From Zoogloeaceae bacterium (GTDB lineage Bacteria; Pseudomonadota; Gammaproteobacteria; Burkholderiales; Rhodocyclaceae), in NCBI GenBank assembly GCA_024235655.1, contig JACKLY010000002.1:124001-188000 (forward strand): a DNA stretch of 64,000 nt, written 5' to 3'. The notes below the pieces were generated by a model that was not told where the DNA came from, made no database searches, and saw only the letters and a program-made list of their open reading frames with translations. The stretch's first letter is position 1. Every line of letters starts with the position of its first letter. The position numbers and the translations under genes were made by a program. This document shows, piece by piece, positions 33,686 to 42,530 of this stretch.

Positions 33686-33832
33686 CTACAAAACCGTTGT
33701 GGCACAAGGCTTTCGAAAATTGCAAAGGCTCTGGAAGGTTTGTAAAATATAGGCACGATTCGGCTTGTCCAGCCGCATCAGCTTTTCGTAGAGGTCGAGG
33801 CGTTCCTTGAGGCGTTCGAGTCGCATTTCCAT
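33686..33832 (-). pseudogene. ubiA: Displaced native 5' end of ubiA
   Basis: ATG 33830-33832 opens a frame MEMRLERLKERLDLYEKLMRLDKP that matches the UbiA N-terminus and reaches the junction repeat. From there it reads into element DNA for 24 codons and stops at TAG 33686-33688. It stands 26 bases past the stop of the LplT-PlsC gene, so before insertion ubiA followed that gene. This fixes attB inside ubiA codons about 19-24. Confidence 0.9.
33761..33778. repeat. Right attachment core (attR)
   Basis: CGGCTTGTCCAGCCGCAT, the 18-bp copy of 18843-18860. To its right the chromosomal bases continue the native ubiA start. Confidence 0.88.
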
Positions 33833-33858
33833 GGCTGCGGATTTTACTCTCTTGCGCC

Positions 33859-35739
33859 CTACTTCCAGCGGCCGCGTAGCCCGGCAACGATTTCCTGCAA
33901 GTGTTCCGGGCTGGCCTGCTCAGGCGCAACCAGCGGCGCACCGACCACCGCAATCGTCGAGAACAGCCCCCGACGAAATGGCTTGCTCATCGCCGGGCCG
34001 TCCTTCCTGGAAAAGAAGCTGCCCCACAAGCCCTGCAAGGCCAGCGGGATGACCGGCACCGGGTTGCGTTCAAGAATGCGTGTCACGCCGGGGCGGAAGG
34101 GATACAGCTCGCCGGTATCGGTGATCCGCCCTTCCGGAAAGATGCCGACCAGCTCGCCTTCATCGAGTGCCCGGGCCACTTCCTCGAAAGCCTGTTCCAT
34201 CATCGCCGGATCTTCCCTGGCTGGTGCAATTGGTATCGCCCGCGTGTGGCGGAAGATGAAGGAGATGATCGGCGTACGGAAAATGCGGTGATCCATGACA
34301 AAGCGGATCGGCCGCGGCGACACCGCCATCAGGATGACCGGGTCGACGAAGCTGACATGGTTGCAGACGACGAGCGCCGCCCCTTCGTGCGGGATGTGTT
34401 CGACACCACGTTTCTGCACCCGGTAGAAGGTGTGGATCAGCAGCCAGGCGATGAATCGCAGCAGGAACTCCGGCACCAGCCCGTAGATGAACAGCGCGAC
34501 CACCGCATTGCAGACTGCGGCCACGGCAAACAGCATCGGGATCGACAACCCGGCGCCAAGCAGGCCGGCAGCCCCGATCGCACCGACAACCATGAACAGC
34601 GCATTGAGAATGTTATTGGCGGCAATGATGCGGGCGCGCTGCGCCGGTGCGCTGCGCAGTTGCACCAGTGCATAGAGCGGCACGATGAAGAAGCCGCCGA
34701 ACATGCCAAGCAGCAGGAGGTCGATCAGGATGCGCCAGGTACTTGCCTGAGCCAGCAGTTCGCCGACCGATGCCGGTGTCGCCGAAGCGGCAAACCCCAT
34801 CGACGCCAGCGCCATGTCGAAACCAAAAATGGTCAGGCCGATCGAGCCAAAGGGCACCAACCCGAGTTCGACGTGGCGTGCCGACAGCCGTTCGCAGAGC
34901 AACGACCCCAGCCCGATGCCCACCGTGAACACCGCCAGCAGCAGGGTAACGACGCCTTCGCTCCCCCCCAGCACGTTCTTGCCAAAGGCCGGGAACTGCG
35001 CAAGGAAAAGTGCGCCATAAAGCCAGAACCACGAGATGCCGAGAATGGACAGGAAGACGGTGCGGTTCTCGCGGGCAAAGCCGATGTTGCGCCAGGTTTC
35101 GGTCAGCGGATTCGGGTTGATCACCAGATCCGGCGCCGGTGCCGGCGCATCCGGAATGCCTCTACTGGCGAAATAGCCCGCCACCGCCACCAGCAGGCCA
35201 GCCAGCGCGATCCACACCGGATCGAAGCCGGCACCGGCAAACAACCCACCGGCCAGCGTGCCGACGAGAATGGCAACAAAGGTACCGGCCTCCACCAGCG
35301 CGTTGCCGCCGAGCAGTTCTTCTTCCTTCAGATGCTGCGGCAGGATCGCGTACTTGACCGGCCCGAACAGCGCCGACTGCAAGCCGAGCAGGAACAGCGC
35401 CCCGAGCAGAATGGAAAGGCTGTGCAGGAAGAAGCCGGCGATGGCAACGAACATGATCGCCACTTCGAGCAGCTTGGTCAGGCGCGAAAGCAGCGCCTTG
35501 TCATACTTGTCGGCCAGTTGCCCGGCAGTGGCCGAGAACAGGAAAAAGGGCAGGATGAACAGCCCGGCGGCAAGGTTGGCAAGAATCTCCGGGCGCAAGC
35601 TCGTCCATTGCGCTGTCTGGAAGGTCAGCAGCACCACCAGCGCATTCTTGAACAGGTTGTCGTTGAAGGCGCCGAGGAACTGGGTCCAGAACAGCGGGCG
35701 AAAGCGCGGCACGCCGAGAAGTTCGTATTGATTGCTCAC
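33859..35739 (-). CDS. LplT-like transporter fused to PlsC-type acyltransferase
   Basis: 626 aa. The N-terminal ~410 residues are an MFS-type lysophospholipid flippase (GAFNDNLFKNALVV at the start, about 12 helices). The C-terminal ~190 residues are a 1-acylglycerol-3-phosphate acyltransferase, with CNHVSFVDPVI (NHxxxxD) and FPEGRITDTGELYPF. The AMP-ligase third domain of full Aas-type fusions is absent. GTG 35737-35739 with GAGGA upstream is the start; the longer frame crosses into the ArsR gene. Predicted to bring back and reacylate lysophospholipids. Formerly followed by ubiA. Confidence 0.92.
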   Translation of the reverse strand: MSNQYELLGVPRFRPLFWTQFLGAFNDNLFKNALVVLLTFQTAQWTSLRPEILANLAAGLFILPFFLFSATAGQLADKYDKALLSRLTKLLEVAIMFVAIAGFFLHSLSILLGALFLLGLQSALFGPVKYAILPQHLKEEELLGGNALVEAGTFVAILVGTLAGGLFAGAGFDPVWIALAGLLVAVAGYFASRGIPDAPAPAPDLVINPNPLTETWRNIGFARENRTVFLSILGISWFWLYGALFLAQFPAFGKNVLGGSEGVVTLLLAVFTVGIGLGSLLCERLSARHVELGLVPFGSIGLTIFGFDMALASMGFAASATPASVGELLAQASTWRILIDLLLLGMFGGFFIVPLYALVQLRSAPAQRARIIAANNILNALFMVVGAIGAAGLLGAGLSIPMLFAVAAVCNAVVALFIYGLVPEFLLRFIAWLLIHTFYRVQKRGVEHIPHEGAALVVCNHVSFVDPVILMAVSPRPIRFVMDHRIFRTPIISFIFRHTRAIPIAPAREDPAMMEQAFEEVARALDEGELVGIFPEGRITDTGELYPFRPGVTRILERNPVPVIPLALQGLWGSFFSRKDGPAMSKPFRRGLFSTIAVVGAPLVAPEQASPEHLQEIVAGLRGRWK

Positions 35740-35842
35740 GTTCGATGTCCTCTGGATAGCATTTTGCTGATTTCTTTCAGACTTGCTCACGCAGCCTCCC
35801 GGCTGGCGGAAATCCTCAGCAACTTGAGTTCGGATTGCGCGC

Positions 35843-36154
35843 TCAGGTTTCGGCTCTGATGTAATCGTGCACAGCACCAAGCACTTCATCAAGAAAGTCC
35901 CGGTTGATCCAGAAATAGACTTCCTTGCCTTGTTTCTCACTGAGCAAGACGCTCGATTCACGCAGGATTTTCAGGTGATGAGAAACTGTCGACCGCGCCA
36001 GAGTGGACACCTCGGCAATCTGTCCAACGTTGAGGCGCTCACCCCGGTCGAACAGCAACAGGATACGCTGTCGATGCTCGTCACCAAGTGCTGTAAACAC
36101 CTTGGACATAGACTTCCATTCGCGCGGAATGACACGACGATAATTCTTTTTCAC
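35843..36154 (-). CDS. ArsR-family winged-helix regulator
   Basis: 103 aa. HTH region IAEVSTLARSTVSHHLKILRESSVL with wing KQGKEVYFWIN is the ArsR/SmtB pattern. No CxC metal motif in helix alpha3 (STLARS instead), so metal sensing at that site is unlikely. Start GTG 36152-36154 behind AAGGG. Third gene of a leftward run (37429 to 33859) whose promoter contains an inverted repeat, possibly its operator. Confidence 0.85.
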   Translation of the reverse strand: MKKNYRRVIPREWKSMSKVFTALGDEHRQRILLLFDRGERLNVGQIAEVSTLARSTVSHHLKILRESSVLLSEKQGKEVYFWINRDFLDEVLGAVHDYIRAET

Positions 36155-36185
36155 AAAGGTATTCCCTTGTCGTCAATCACGCAGA

Positions 36186-37007
36186 TCACTCAAGGCCGAC
36201 CAGCACGCGGCGCGTATTCTCCGGGTAGCGTTTTCGTAGAAAATCGAACATCGCATCGACCGTTACAACATATATCCGGTCACTCCAGCGGAATTCGTCC
36301 GGATGGTCGTTGAAGGCAATGTTCGCCTTGAACATCCGGCCACCCAGACGGGTCAACGCTGGAATCGTCAAGAGTGTCGGTTCGAATCCCTCCTCTTTCA
36401 GCCACCTCTGCGCCTCGGCCCGGGTTGCGATATCTCCTTCAGGTGCTATTACGCTTGCCAGCACTTCCAACGCCCACTGGTTTGAATTTTGATACAGCGT
36501 ATTGAAAGGATAGGCCACCGCACTGTATTTTGGTTCGTGGAACCGCTTGATCTGTTTGGTCGATACGAGAAAGGCCTCCAGCTTTTTCTGAATATCCTGG
36601 GGTAACAAGAGAAGCGCTGCCTCGTATTCATGCAGATCATCAGAAAAGAAATTCCCGATACCTTGCACATACAACTGCGACAGATCGGTACCACACAGGT
36701 TCAGGTCATGCACGACACTCCATCGACCATCCGGATGGTCACGCACTACAAAGCCAAGATGAGAAAAACGGAGCTTGTATTTCGACAAGTCCTGCCCTAT
36801 TCGTGCCACCAGAGCGACCTGGCTACCACTGGCATCAAGGCGATCACTGACACGCCGCGCCAGCTCCAGCGCCTTTTGCATCGTACCTGCAGAAGAAACC
36901 GTTTCTTCGCATGAATTTCCGGCATGCGCGCTAGAGCCGACCAGAATGAACACAACCGCAGCACATGCAGCGCACACCTTCGCCAGCAACCGACATGTAA
37001 ATCGCAT
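36186..37007 (-). CDS. DUF2145-family exported protein
   Basis: 273 aa with signal peptide (about 1-29, LLAKVCAACAAVVFILVGSSAHA). The mature part has the DUF2145 features: GQDLSKYKLRFSHLGFVVRDH and FHDLNLCGTDLSQLY-like segment, and late TRLGGRMFKANIAFNDHPDEFR. Function unknown; it looks like a papain-fold-like exported domain by its His/Asn placement, which is an inference. Start overlaps the stop of the previous gene (TAATG). Confidence 0.82.
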   Translation of the reverse strand: MRFTCRLLAKVCAACAAVVFILVGSSAHAGNSCEETVSSAGTMQKALELARRVSDRLDASGSQVALVARIGQDLSKYKLRFSHLGFVVRDHPDGRWSVVHDLNLCGTDLSQLYVQGIGNFFSDDLHEYEAALLLLPQDIQKKLEAFLVSTKQIKRFHEPKYSAVAYPFNTLYQNSNQWALEVLASVIAPEGDIATRAEAQRWLKEEGFEPTLLTIPALTRLGGRMFKANIAFNDHPDEFRWSDRIYVVTVDAMFDFLRKRYPENTRRVLVGLE

Positions 37008-37429
37008 TATTTGATCGGCTTGCTATGCAACATGCCATCGGCACTCTTGCTGGGCACATAAGCAATCGCCCGCCCTTCAACCTGCAGGGTATGCCCGTTA
37101 CTGTCAGCAATCAGATCAGCCTTTTGACCCGGCTTAACCTCTGCATTTTTCAATGACTGATCCGGAACACGGATCACAGCCACCTTTTCGGTGTTTTTTT
37201 GCCGCACTTCGATGTCAGTCATATTGTTACCTACCGGCTGCACTTTGCTGACCGAACAATTGAAAATCGAGTCAAGCGCTATCAACGGCAAGGTCGACAT
37301 CGCGAGTACCACGGACCCAGTCACCAGAATACTGACCGCTGACGCTTCGGAGGGGCCACCTCGGCTATAAGCCATAGGCGAGGAAACAAGCGCAGCAGCA
37401 ACAAGCAATGAAACAGCAGTTTTATTCAC
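37007..37429 (-). CDS. Small exported protein, operon partner of DUF2145
   Basis: 140 aa from GTG 37427-37429 behind AGGAG. Signal peptide (about 1-22), then a hydrophobic segment (VSILVTGSVVLAMSTLPLIAL), then a small basic beta domain (EVRQKNTEKVAVIRVPDQSL). Occurs with DUF2145 here as translationally overlapping genes. Function unknown. First gene behind the promoter at 37477-37504. Confidence 0.72.
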   Translation of the reverse strand: MNKTAVSLLVAAALVSSPMAYSRGGPSEASAVSILVTGSVVLAMSTLPLIALDSIFNCSVSKVQPVGNNMTDIEVRQKNTEKVAVIRVPDQSLKNAEVKPGQKADLIADSNGHTLQVEGRAIAYVPSKSADGMLHSKPIK

Positions 37430-37465
37430 TATTCGTTCTCCTTTTGAAATTTTACTACCCGAACA

Positions 37466-37504
37466 ACATGTCGATTATTGTAGTTATATCGACATGTAAG
37501 TCAA
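37466..37504 (-). promoter_or_regulatory. Promoter embedded in an inverted repeat
   Basis: Minus strand: TTGACT (-35, 37499-37504), 16 bases, TACAAT (-10, 37477-37482). A perfect 10-bp inverted repeat ACATGTCGAT / ATCGACATGT (37466-37475, 37488-37497) flanks the -10. A repressor bound there would block the operon beginning at 37429; the ArsR-family protein encoded in that operon is the obvious candidate. Confidence 0.75.
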
Positions 37505-37509
37505 CAATA

Positions 37510-39600
37510 TTATGCTTTGAGCAATTGTTCGCGCGACCCCAGCCAGCGCACCAGATGCCGGGCAACGGCCGATGGCTGCTCTTGCAGCAGACATTCGGCT
37601 TCGGCATGCGCCAGTTCGACCAGATCGGCATCTGCTTCCAGGTCGGCATAGCGCAGGAGCGGCACGCCGCTTTGCCGGCTGCCGATGAATTCACCGGGGC
37701 CACGCAGGTGTAGATCCTGGCGGGCAATTTCAAAACCGTCGGTATGTTCGTAAATGATCTTCAGCCGTGCACGCGCCGTTTCCGACAGCGGGCCGGCATA
37801 GAGCAGCACACACACCGACTCGTGCACACCGCGACCGACGCGGCCACGCAGCTGGTGCAGCTGCGACAGCCCGAAGCGCTCGGCATGCTCGATTACCATC
37901 AGGCTGGCATTGGGGACATCAACCCCGACCTCGATCACCGTGGTCGCCACCAGCACATCGATTTCGCCGGCAGCAAAGGCGGCCATGGTCGCGGCCTTTT
38001 CGTCGGCTTTCATGCGGCCATGGACCAGGCCGACCCGCAGCCCGGCCAGTTCGGCGCTGAGTGCTGCATGGGTATCCAGCGCCGTCTGCAGCTGCAGCTT
38101 CTCCGACTCTTCGATCAGCGGGCAGACCCAGTAGGCCTGCCGGCCGGCGGCGACCGCCGCTTCCACCCGCGCCGTCACCTCGTCGCGACGTGCATCGGCA
38201 ACCAGTTTGGTACGGATCGGCGTGCGCCCGGGCGGCAGTTCGTCGATCACCGAGACGTCGAGATCGGCGAAGTAGCTCATGGCCAGCGTGCGCGGGATCG
38301 GCGTCGCCGACATCATCAGCTGATGCGGAATGGCCGCCACCCCGCCGCCCGCACCGACCTGCCCGCCCTTCTGGCGTAACGCCAGGCGCTGTTGCACGCC
38401 GAAGCGGTGCTGCTCGTCGACAATGGCCAGCCCGAGCCGGGCAAAATCCACCGTTTCCTGAATCAGCGCATGGGTGCCGATCACCAGTTGCGCGCCACCC
38501 GCGGCTTCTGCCTGCATGGCTTTTTTCTCGGCCTTCCTGAGGCTGCCCGACAGCCAGGCAATACGCACTCCCAGCGGTTCCAGCCAGGCCTTGAGCTTGA
38601 GGTAATGCTGCTCGGCAAGAATCTCGGTCGGTGCCATGAAGGCCACCTGCCAGCCCGCCTCGATCGCCCGGCAGGCGGCAAGCGCGGCGACGATGGTCTT
38701 GCCACTGCCGACATCGCCCTGCAGCAGGCGCTGCATCGGGTGCGGCTGCATCAGGTCATGGTCGATCTCGGCAACGACGCGATGCTGGGCGGCTGTCAGC
38801 GCAAAGGGCAAGCCGGCCAGCAACTGCGCGGCCAGATGCCCGGCCGCCTTGAGCTCGGCGGCACCGCGTTCGCGGCGTGCGAGAAAAGCGCGGCGCAGCG
38901 ACAACTGCTGGGCCAGCACTTCGTCGAACTTGATCCGACGCCAGGCCGGATGGGTGCGCAGCTGCAGTGCACCGAGTGGCGCGCCCGGCGGCGGCGCATG
39001 CAGATAGTTGACGGCATCGGCAAACCTGCCCAGCGCCAACCGTTGTCGCCAGGCATCGTCAAAAATCTCCGACAGGTCGGCTTCAGCCAGCGCTGCGGCG
39101 ATCAGCTTGCGCAAGGCGGTTTGCGACACGCCGGCACTGGTCGGATAGACCGGGGTCAGGGCTGCCGGCAAGGGGGTCTCCGCTGCCACCACACGATAGC
39201 GCGGATGCACCATTTCCGGCCCGAAAAAGCCCTGCCGGATTTCGCCAAAGAGCCGCAGCAACTGGCCGTTGTCGCGGGCGGTTTCCAGCTGCTTGCTCTG
39301 GCTGCCGTAGAAGTTGAGGAAACGCAGGGCAAGCTCCTGCCCTCCACTGACCTCTTCCGCCACGGCAGCATCGCGTACGCGCACCACCAGCTGCCGGCGT
39401 GGCCGGTACTGGACAGCGACATCCAGCACCCGCGCCTCGACCTGCACCGGCTCGCCCCAGGGCGCATCGGCGATCTGGTAGCAGCGGGTTTCGTCCTCGT
39501 AGCGCAGCGGCAAGTGGAGGACAAAATCGTCGATCCGGATCAGACCGAGCTTGCCGAGTTTTTCCTTCAGGGCGGGAGGTGCCCTGACGCCGTCAGTCAC
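37510..39600 (-). CDS. recG: ATP-dependent DNA helicase RecG
   Basis: 696 aa, full length. N-terminal wedge/OB domain (about 1-260), then SF2 helicase core with Walker A LLQGDVGSGKT, DEQHRFGV (DExH box), TATPIPRTLAMSYF, and the C-terminal QLRGRVGRG motif. Reverses stalled forks and processes branched DNA. It ends nine bases before the operon promoter at 37504 and follows the RidA-like gene. Confidence 0.97.
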   Translation of the reverse strand: MTDGVRAPPALKEKLGKLGLIRIDDFVLHLPLRYEDETRCYQIADAPWGEPVQVEARVLDVAVQYRPRRQLVVRVRDAAVAEEVSGGQELALRFLNFYGSQSKQLETARDNGQLLRLFGEIRQGFFGPEMVHPRYRVVAAETPLPAALTPVYPTSAGVSQTALRKLIAAALAEADLSEIFDDAWRQRLALGRFADAVNYLHAPPPGAPLGALQLRTHPAWRRIKFDEVLAQQLSLRRAFLARRERGAAELKAAGHLAAQLLAGLPFALTAAQHRVVAEIDHDLMQPHPMQRLLQGDVGSGKTIVAALAACRAIEAGWQVAFMAPTEILAEQHYLKLKAWLEPLGVRIAWLSGSLRKAEKKAMQAEAAGGAQLVIGTHALIQETVDFARLGLAIVDEQHRFGVQQRLALRQKGGQVGAGGGVAAIPHQLMMSATPIPRTLAMSYFADLDVSVIDELPPGRTPIRTKLVADARRDEVTARVEAAVAAGRQAYWVCPLIEESEKLQLQTALDTHAALSAELAGLRVGLVHGRMKADEKAATMAAFAAGEIDVLVATTVIEVGVDVPNASLMVIEHAERFGLSQLHQLRGRVGRGVHESVCVLLYAGPLSETARARLKIIYEHTDGFEIARQDLHLRGPGEFIGSRQSGVPLLRYADLEADADLVELAHAEAECLLQEQPSAVARHLVRWLGSREQLLKA

Positions 39601-39608
39601 GTTGACGA

Positions 39609-39992
39609 TCAGGCGCCAAGCACCATCACGGCATCCGCTTCGACCAGTGCGCCGCGCGGCAGCGAGGCGACGCCAACAGCTGCACGTGCCGGAAAGGGTT
39701 GCTGAAAGTAGCGGGTCATGGCTTCATTGACCTTGGCAAAATTGCCGAGGTCGGTCAGGAAGACATTGATCTTGACGATGTCGGCCAGCGACCCGCCAGC
39801 GGCTTCGGTCACGGCTTTCAGGTTGTCGAAGACGCGGGTGATCTGGGCATCGATGCCATCGACCAGTTGCCCGCTGGACGGATCAAGGCCGATCTGGCCC
39901 GAAAGATAGACCGTGTCGCCGACACGAACGGCCTGCGAATAGGTGCCGATGGCTGCCGGGGCGCCCGCTGTGGAAATGATCGTTTTTGCCAT
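39609..39992 (-). CDS. RidA/YjgF-family enamine deaminase
   Basis: 127 aa with the family signature motifs APAAIGTYSQAV, GQIGLDPSSGQL, the conserved Arg near RAAVGVASLP and the terminal VEADAVMV. RidA proteins hydrolyse reactive enamines and imines made by PLP enzymes. It stands just upstream of recG on the same strand with eight bases between, so they may be co-transcribed. Divergent from the TPR gene. Confidence 0.92.
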   Translation of the reverse strand: MAKTIISTAGAPAAIGTYSQAVRVGDTVYLSGQIGLDPSSGQLVDGIDAQITRVFDNLKAVTEAAGGSLADIVKINVFLTDLGNFAKVNEAMTRYFQQPFPARAAVGVASLPRGALVEADAVMVLGA

Positions 39993-40035
39993 AATGTTGT
40001 CCTTGTCTGTATTGCCACGAAAAGAGGGATGTTAA

Positions 40036-40383
40036 ATGAGCGCAGCAATCATCGCCAATCTGGAAAAAATGATCGGCGGGCCACGCGATGGTGCGCTACT
40101 CAGATATTCGCTTGGCAACGAACTGCTCAAGGCGGGCGAGCCTGCGGCCGCAGCAGTCCGCTTTCGCGAAGCCATCGAGAAGGATGCCAATTATTCCGCG
40201 GCCTGGAAGCTGCTCGGCAAGGCACTGGCGGAAGCTGGCGACCTCCCCGCCGCACTGGCCGCCTACCAACAGGGCACCACCATCGCTGAAGCCAGGGGGG
40301 ATATCCAAGCCGCCAAGGAAATGACGGTGTTTGCCCGGCGCCTGGAAAAAACTATTTCGTCCGATCAAAGCCCGCCCGGCTGA
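40036..40383 (+). CDS. TPR-repeat protein
   Basis: 115 aa with about two TPR units (LRYSLGNELLKAGEPAAAAVRFREAIEKD and SAAWKLLGKALAEAGDLPAALAAYQQG). A soluble scaffold-like protein; partner unknown. GAGGGATG precedes the ATG. Its 3' end overlaps that of the convergent substrate-binding gene by 32 bases. Confidence 0.85.
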   Translation: MSAAIIANLEKMIGGPRDGALLRYSLGNELLKAGEPAAAAVRFREAIEKDANYSAAWKLLGKALAEAGDLPAALAAYQQGTTIAEARGDIQAAKEMTVFARRLEKTISSDQSPPG

Positions 40384-41122
40384 TGGCCTGATCGATACGC
40401 TCCAGTTGCGCCGCGGAAACCTGCCGGCTGCACATCAGATACCTTGGCTTGCCCGGTGGCGGATCGAGCAGGGGAAGCTGTATCAGCTGCCTGGCCATTT
40501 CGGGCGACTGTGCCAGCAGGTCATCCAGTTCCTCCTGGTTGGCCAGGACAAGATCGACGCGCCCGGCGACCAGCTTGGCAAGATTCGACATCGGCGTCGG
40601 CGCACGGTCAACGCGGCTGCCCAGTGCAAGCAACTGGCGATCGAATTCTTCACCATAGGAGTACCCGGCAACCGCCCCCACGCGCAGCCCAGGCTTCGCC
40701 AGAAAATCAGAAAAGCGGGCCTGTTTGAGCGCCATCTCCGGACGCCCGGCATGCAATACGGCAATGGAGGGCTTGTCGTGATACAGCGGCCGCGAGAATC
40801 GGGCAAAGCTCTCGCGCTCCAGGGTGCGGAACCAGCCTAACGAGCAGGTGACTTCCTTTTCCGAACGGATTTCATGGAGCACGCGGGCTGCTGGACGTGA
40901 TTCCAGCCGATAGGCAATCCTGCTTTCAGCCATCACCCTGACGGCACGCTCCAGCAGAAAACCACGTGCCTCCCCTTGCGCATCAGTGAAGTAATACGGT
41001 GGTTTTTCGATATAGGTCAGCAGGAGCGAATCGGCGGCAGCAGCCGACCTCGGCGCCAGCAGGACGATGGCGAACAGTAAAGCAACTGCCGGCAGACAAC
41101 ACGATGGGGTCTCTGCTCGCAT
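40352..41122 (-). CDS. Periplasmic solute-binding-like protein (SBP_bac_3)
   Basis: 256 aa with signal peptide (about 1-29) and an extracellular solute-binding family 3 fold (TYIEKPPYYFTDAQGEARGFLLERAVRVM, late GYSYGEEFDRQL, LVLANQEELDDLL). No permease or ATPase gene is next to it, so a sensory or auxiliary role is as likely as transport. Convergent overlap with the TPR gene. Confidence 0.8.
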   Translation of the reverse strand: MRAETPSCCLPAVALLFAIVLLAPRSAAAADSLLLTYIEKPPYYFTDAQGEARGFLLERAVRVMAESRIAYRLESRPAARVLHEIRSEKEVTCSLGWFRTLERESFARFSRPLYHDKPSIAVLHAGRPEMALKQARFSDFLAKPGLRVGAVAGYSYGEEFDRQLLALGSRVDRAPTPMSNLAKLVAGRVDLVLANQEELDDLLAQSPEMARQLIQLPLLDPPPGKPRYLMCSRQVSAAQLERIDQAISRAGFDRTK

Positions 41123-41131
41123 GGTGTTGCG

Positions 41132-41920
41132 CTAGCGTTTGGCGCTCTTGGGCGGAAGCAGAATTCCCTCCACGCCGAGGGTCTTCAGTTTCTGTCTGGC
41201 CGCTTCGGCCTCTTCACGTGTCTTGAACGGCCCGACCTGTACACGTGCCTCGAGCACCGTAGGGATGCCGCTCTGCGCCAGCTTTTCGCGTAAATCTTCA
41301 GCATGCCTTGCATCGGAAAATACGCCCACTTGCACGGCATAGCCGGAAAACAGTCTCGGTGGCGCAGGTGGCGTAGCTTTCGCTGCAGCCAACGGCTGCG
41401 CCGGCACGGCAGTTGGCTGGGCCATTTTCTCCGCCGCGGGTTCGCGTTCGACGCTGGCTGCGGCAGTGCTTTCCGGCACCGCGGCAGCCACCTGTTTCTG
41501 GGCAGGCCCGGCTGGCGCAGCGGCACGTGCGGGCGTCTTCGGCAACACAGGTTGTGCCGCGACTTGCGGTGGGCTGGGTGTTTCAACCGCAGGCGCCGGC
41601 ACACTCGGAGCTGCGGTCGGCTCTTCCGATGCGGCGGCGGGCGCACCACCAGCGGCAACCGTCGAAGCATCGCTCGTGGCGACTGGGGGAGACACCGGCT
41701 CGGCCGGCGTCACTGGCAAGGACACCTCCTTTTTTGCCACCGGCACTGGCTCGGTAAAGGTCGGACCGGTACTCACGGGAGCATCAATCGGCTGGCCGAG
41801 GTAATCGACGAAGGCCAGCGCGCCCAGCAAGACACCGATCAGGACGGCAGCAAAGGCCACGCGTCGCACCAGCTTTTTCTTGAGGTCGTCGCTGTCGGTT
41901 TCCGGCGTTGTCTGCGGCAT
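41132..41920 (-). CDS. SPOR-domain membrane protein
   Basis: 262 aa: cytoplasmic N-terminus, one membrane helix (about 21-41, VAFAAVLIGVLLGALAFVDYL), a long Pro/Ala/Val-rich periplasmic linker, and a C-terminal SPOR domain (about 190-255, YAVQVGVFSDARHAEDLREKL, RVQVGPFKTREEAEAAR) that binds denuded peptidoglycan at division sites. Follows the DUF2802 gene closely, a pair often seen together in betaproteobacteria. Confidence 0.9.
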   Translation of the reverse strand: MPQTTPETDSDDLKKKLVRRVAFAAVLIGVLLGALAFVDYLGQPIDAPVSTGPTFTEPVPVAKKEVSLPVTPAEPVSPPVATSDASTVAAGGAPAAASEEPTAAPSVPAPAVETPSPPQVAAQPVLPKTPARAAAPAGPAQKQVAAAVPESTAAASVEREPAAEKMAQPTAVPAQPLAAAKATPPAPPRLFSGYAVQVGVFSDARHAEDLREKLAQSGIPTVLEARVQVGPFKTREEAEAARQKLKTLGVEGILLPPKSAKR

Positions 41921-41924
41921 GGTG

Positions 41925-42530
41925 TTATCGCTCCCTCATTCTTGTGATTGCCGGGGTGTAAGGTGCAGGCGGTTCCTCTCGCGATGCGATGCCTCCCGAC
42001 GGAGCGCTCCCTTCCTGATTGCGGATCAGGGCCACAACCAGCTCCGCTTCTGCACGGGCCACACCACAACGCTCGGCAATCGCCTGAGCATCGTAGCCTG
42101 CAACGGCCATCTGCATGGCATCGCCATAGATGGGAGCGACATGCTGGGTCGACTGCACCCGCTCCAGCTTCTGGCTGAACCCGTCACGCATGGATACCAG
42201 TTCATCGCGCAGCACCGCTACTTCCTTGCGCAACTCGACGATCTCGGCTTCGGCTGCCATCAGCCGGGCGGATTCGCTATCCGGTTCCGGCGGAGGTGGC
42301 GGTGGTTCATTCCATGGAAAGGGGAGTTCATTGGGCGCCAGGGCAATCGGGCCTGCGGCCGACTCTGCCGGAGGTGCGTCGTGTCCAACCGGTACGGTGT
42401 GATCGCTGGCTGGCGCAGCCTGTCTGAGCCGGCGCAGGCGACTGAACACAAGCAGCACATAGACCACGAGCAGCACGACAACGCCAAGCAGCGCTTCGCG
42501 CCAGCCAATGGCCAGATCCTCGAAATTCAT
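41925..42530 (-). CDS. DUF2802-family protein
   Basis: 201 aa with one N-terminal helix (about 13-31, EALLGVVVLLVVYVLLVFS), a coiled coil (EAEIVELRKEVAVLRDELVSM) and the C-terminal DUF2802 motif (YDAQAIAERCGVARAEAELVVALI), which reads as a small helix-turn-helix. Function unknown. Four bases separate it from the SPOR gene. Confidence 0.85.
   Translation of the reverse strand: MNFEDLAIGWREALLGVVVLLVVYVLLVFSRLRRLRQAAPASDHTVPVGHDAPPAESAAGPIALAPNELPFPWNEPPPPPPEPDSESARLMAAEAEIVELRKEVAVLRDELVSMRDGFSQKLERVQSTQHVAPIYGDAMQMAVAGYDAQAIAERCGVARAEAELVVALIRNQEGSAPSGGIASREEPPAPYTPAITRMRER

Larger units (their letters stand above)
18843..33778. mobile_element. Integrative mobilizable element inserted in ubiA
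   Basis: Bounded by an 18-bp direct repeat (18843-18860 and 33761-33778) that lies within ubiA coding sequence. It carries a tyrosine integrase at the left end, a MobF relaxase, a coupling ATPase, two T4SS-like subunits, an accessory DNA-binding protein and a possible replication/control module, plus many small unknown genes. Several parts are AT-richer than the flanks. No VirB4, VirB8-10 or pilin gene is seen, so it is likely mobilizable rather than self-transmissible. Confidence 0.88.
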
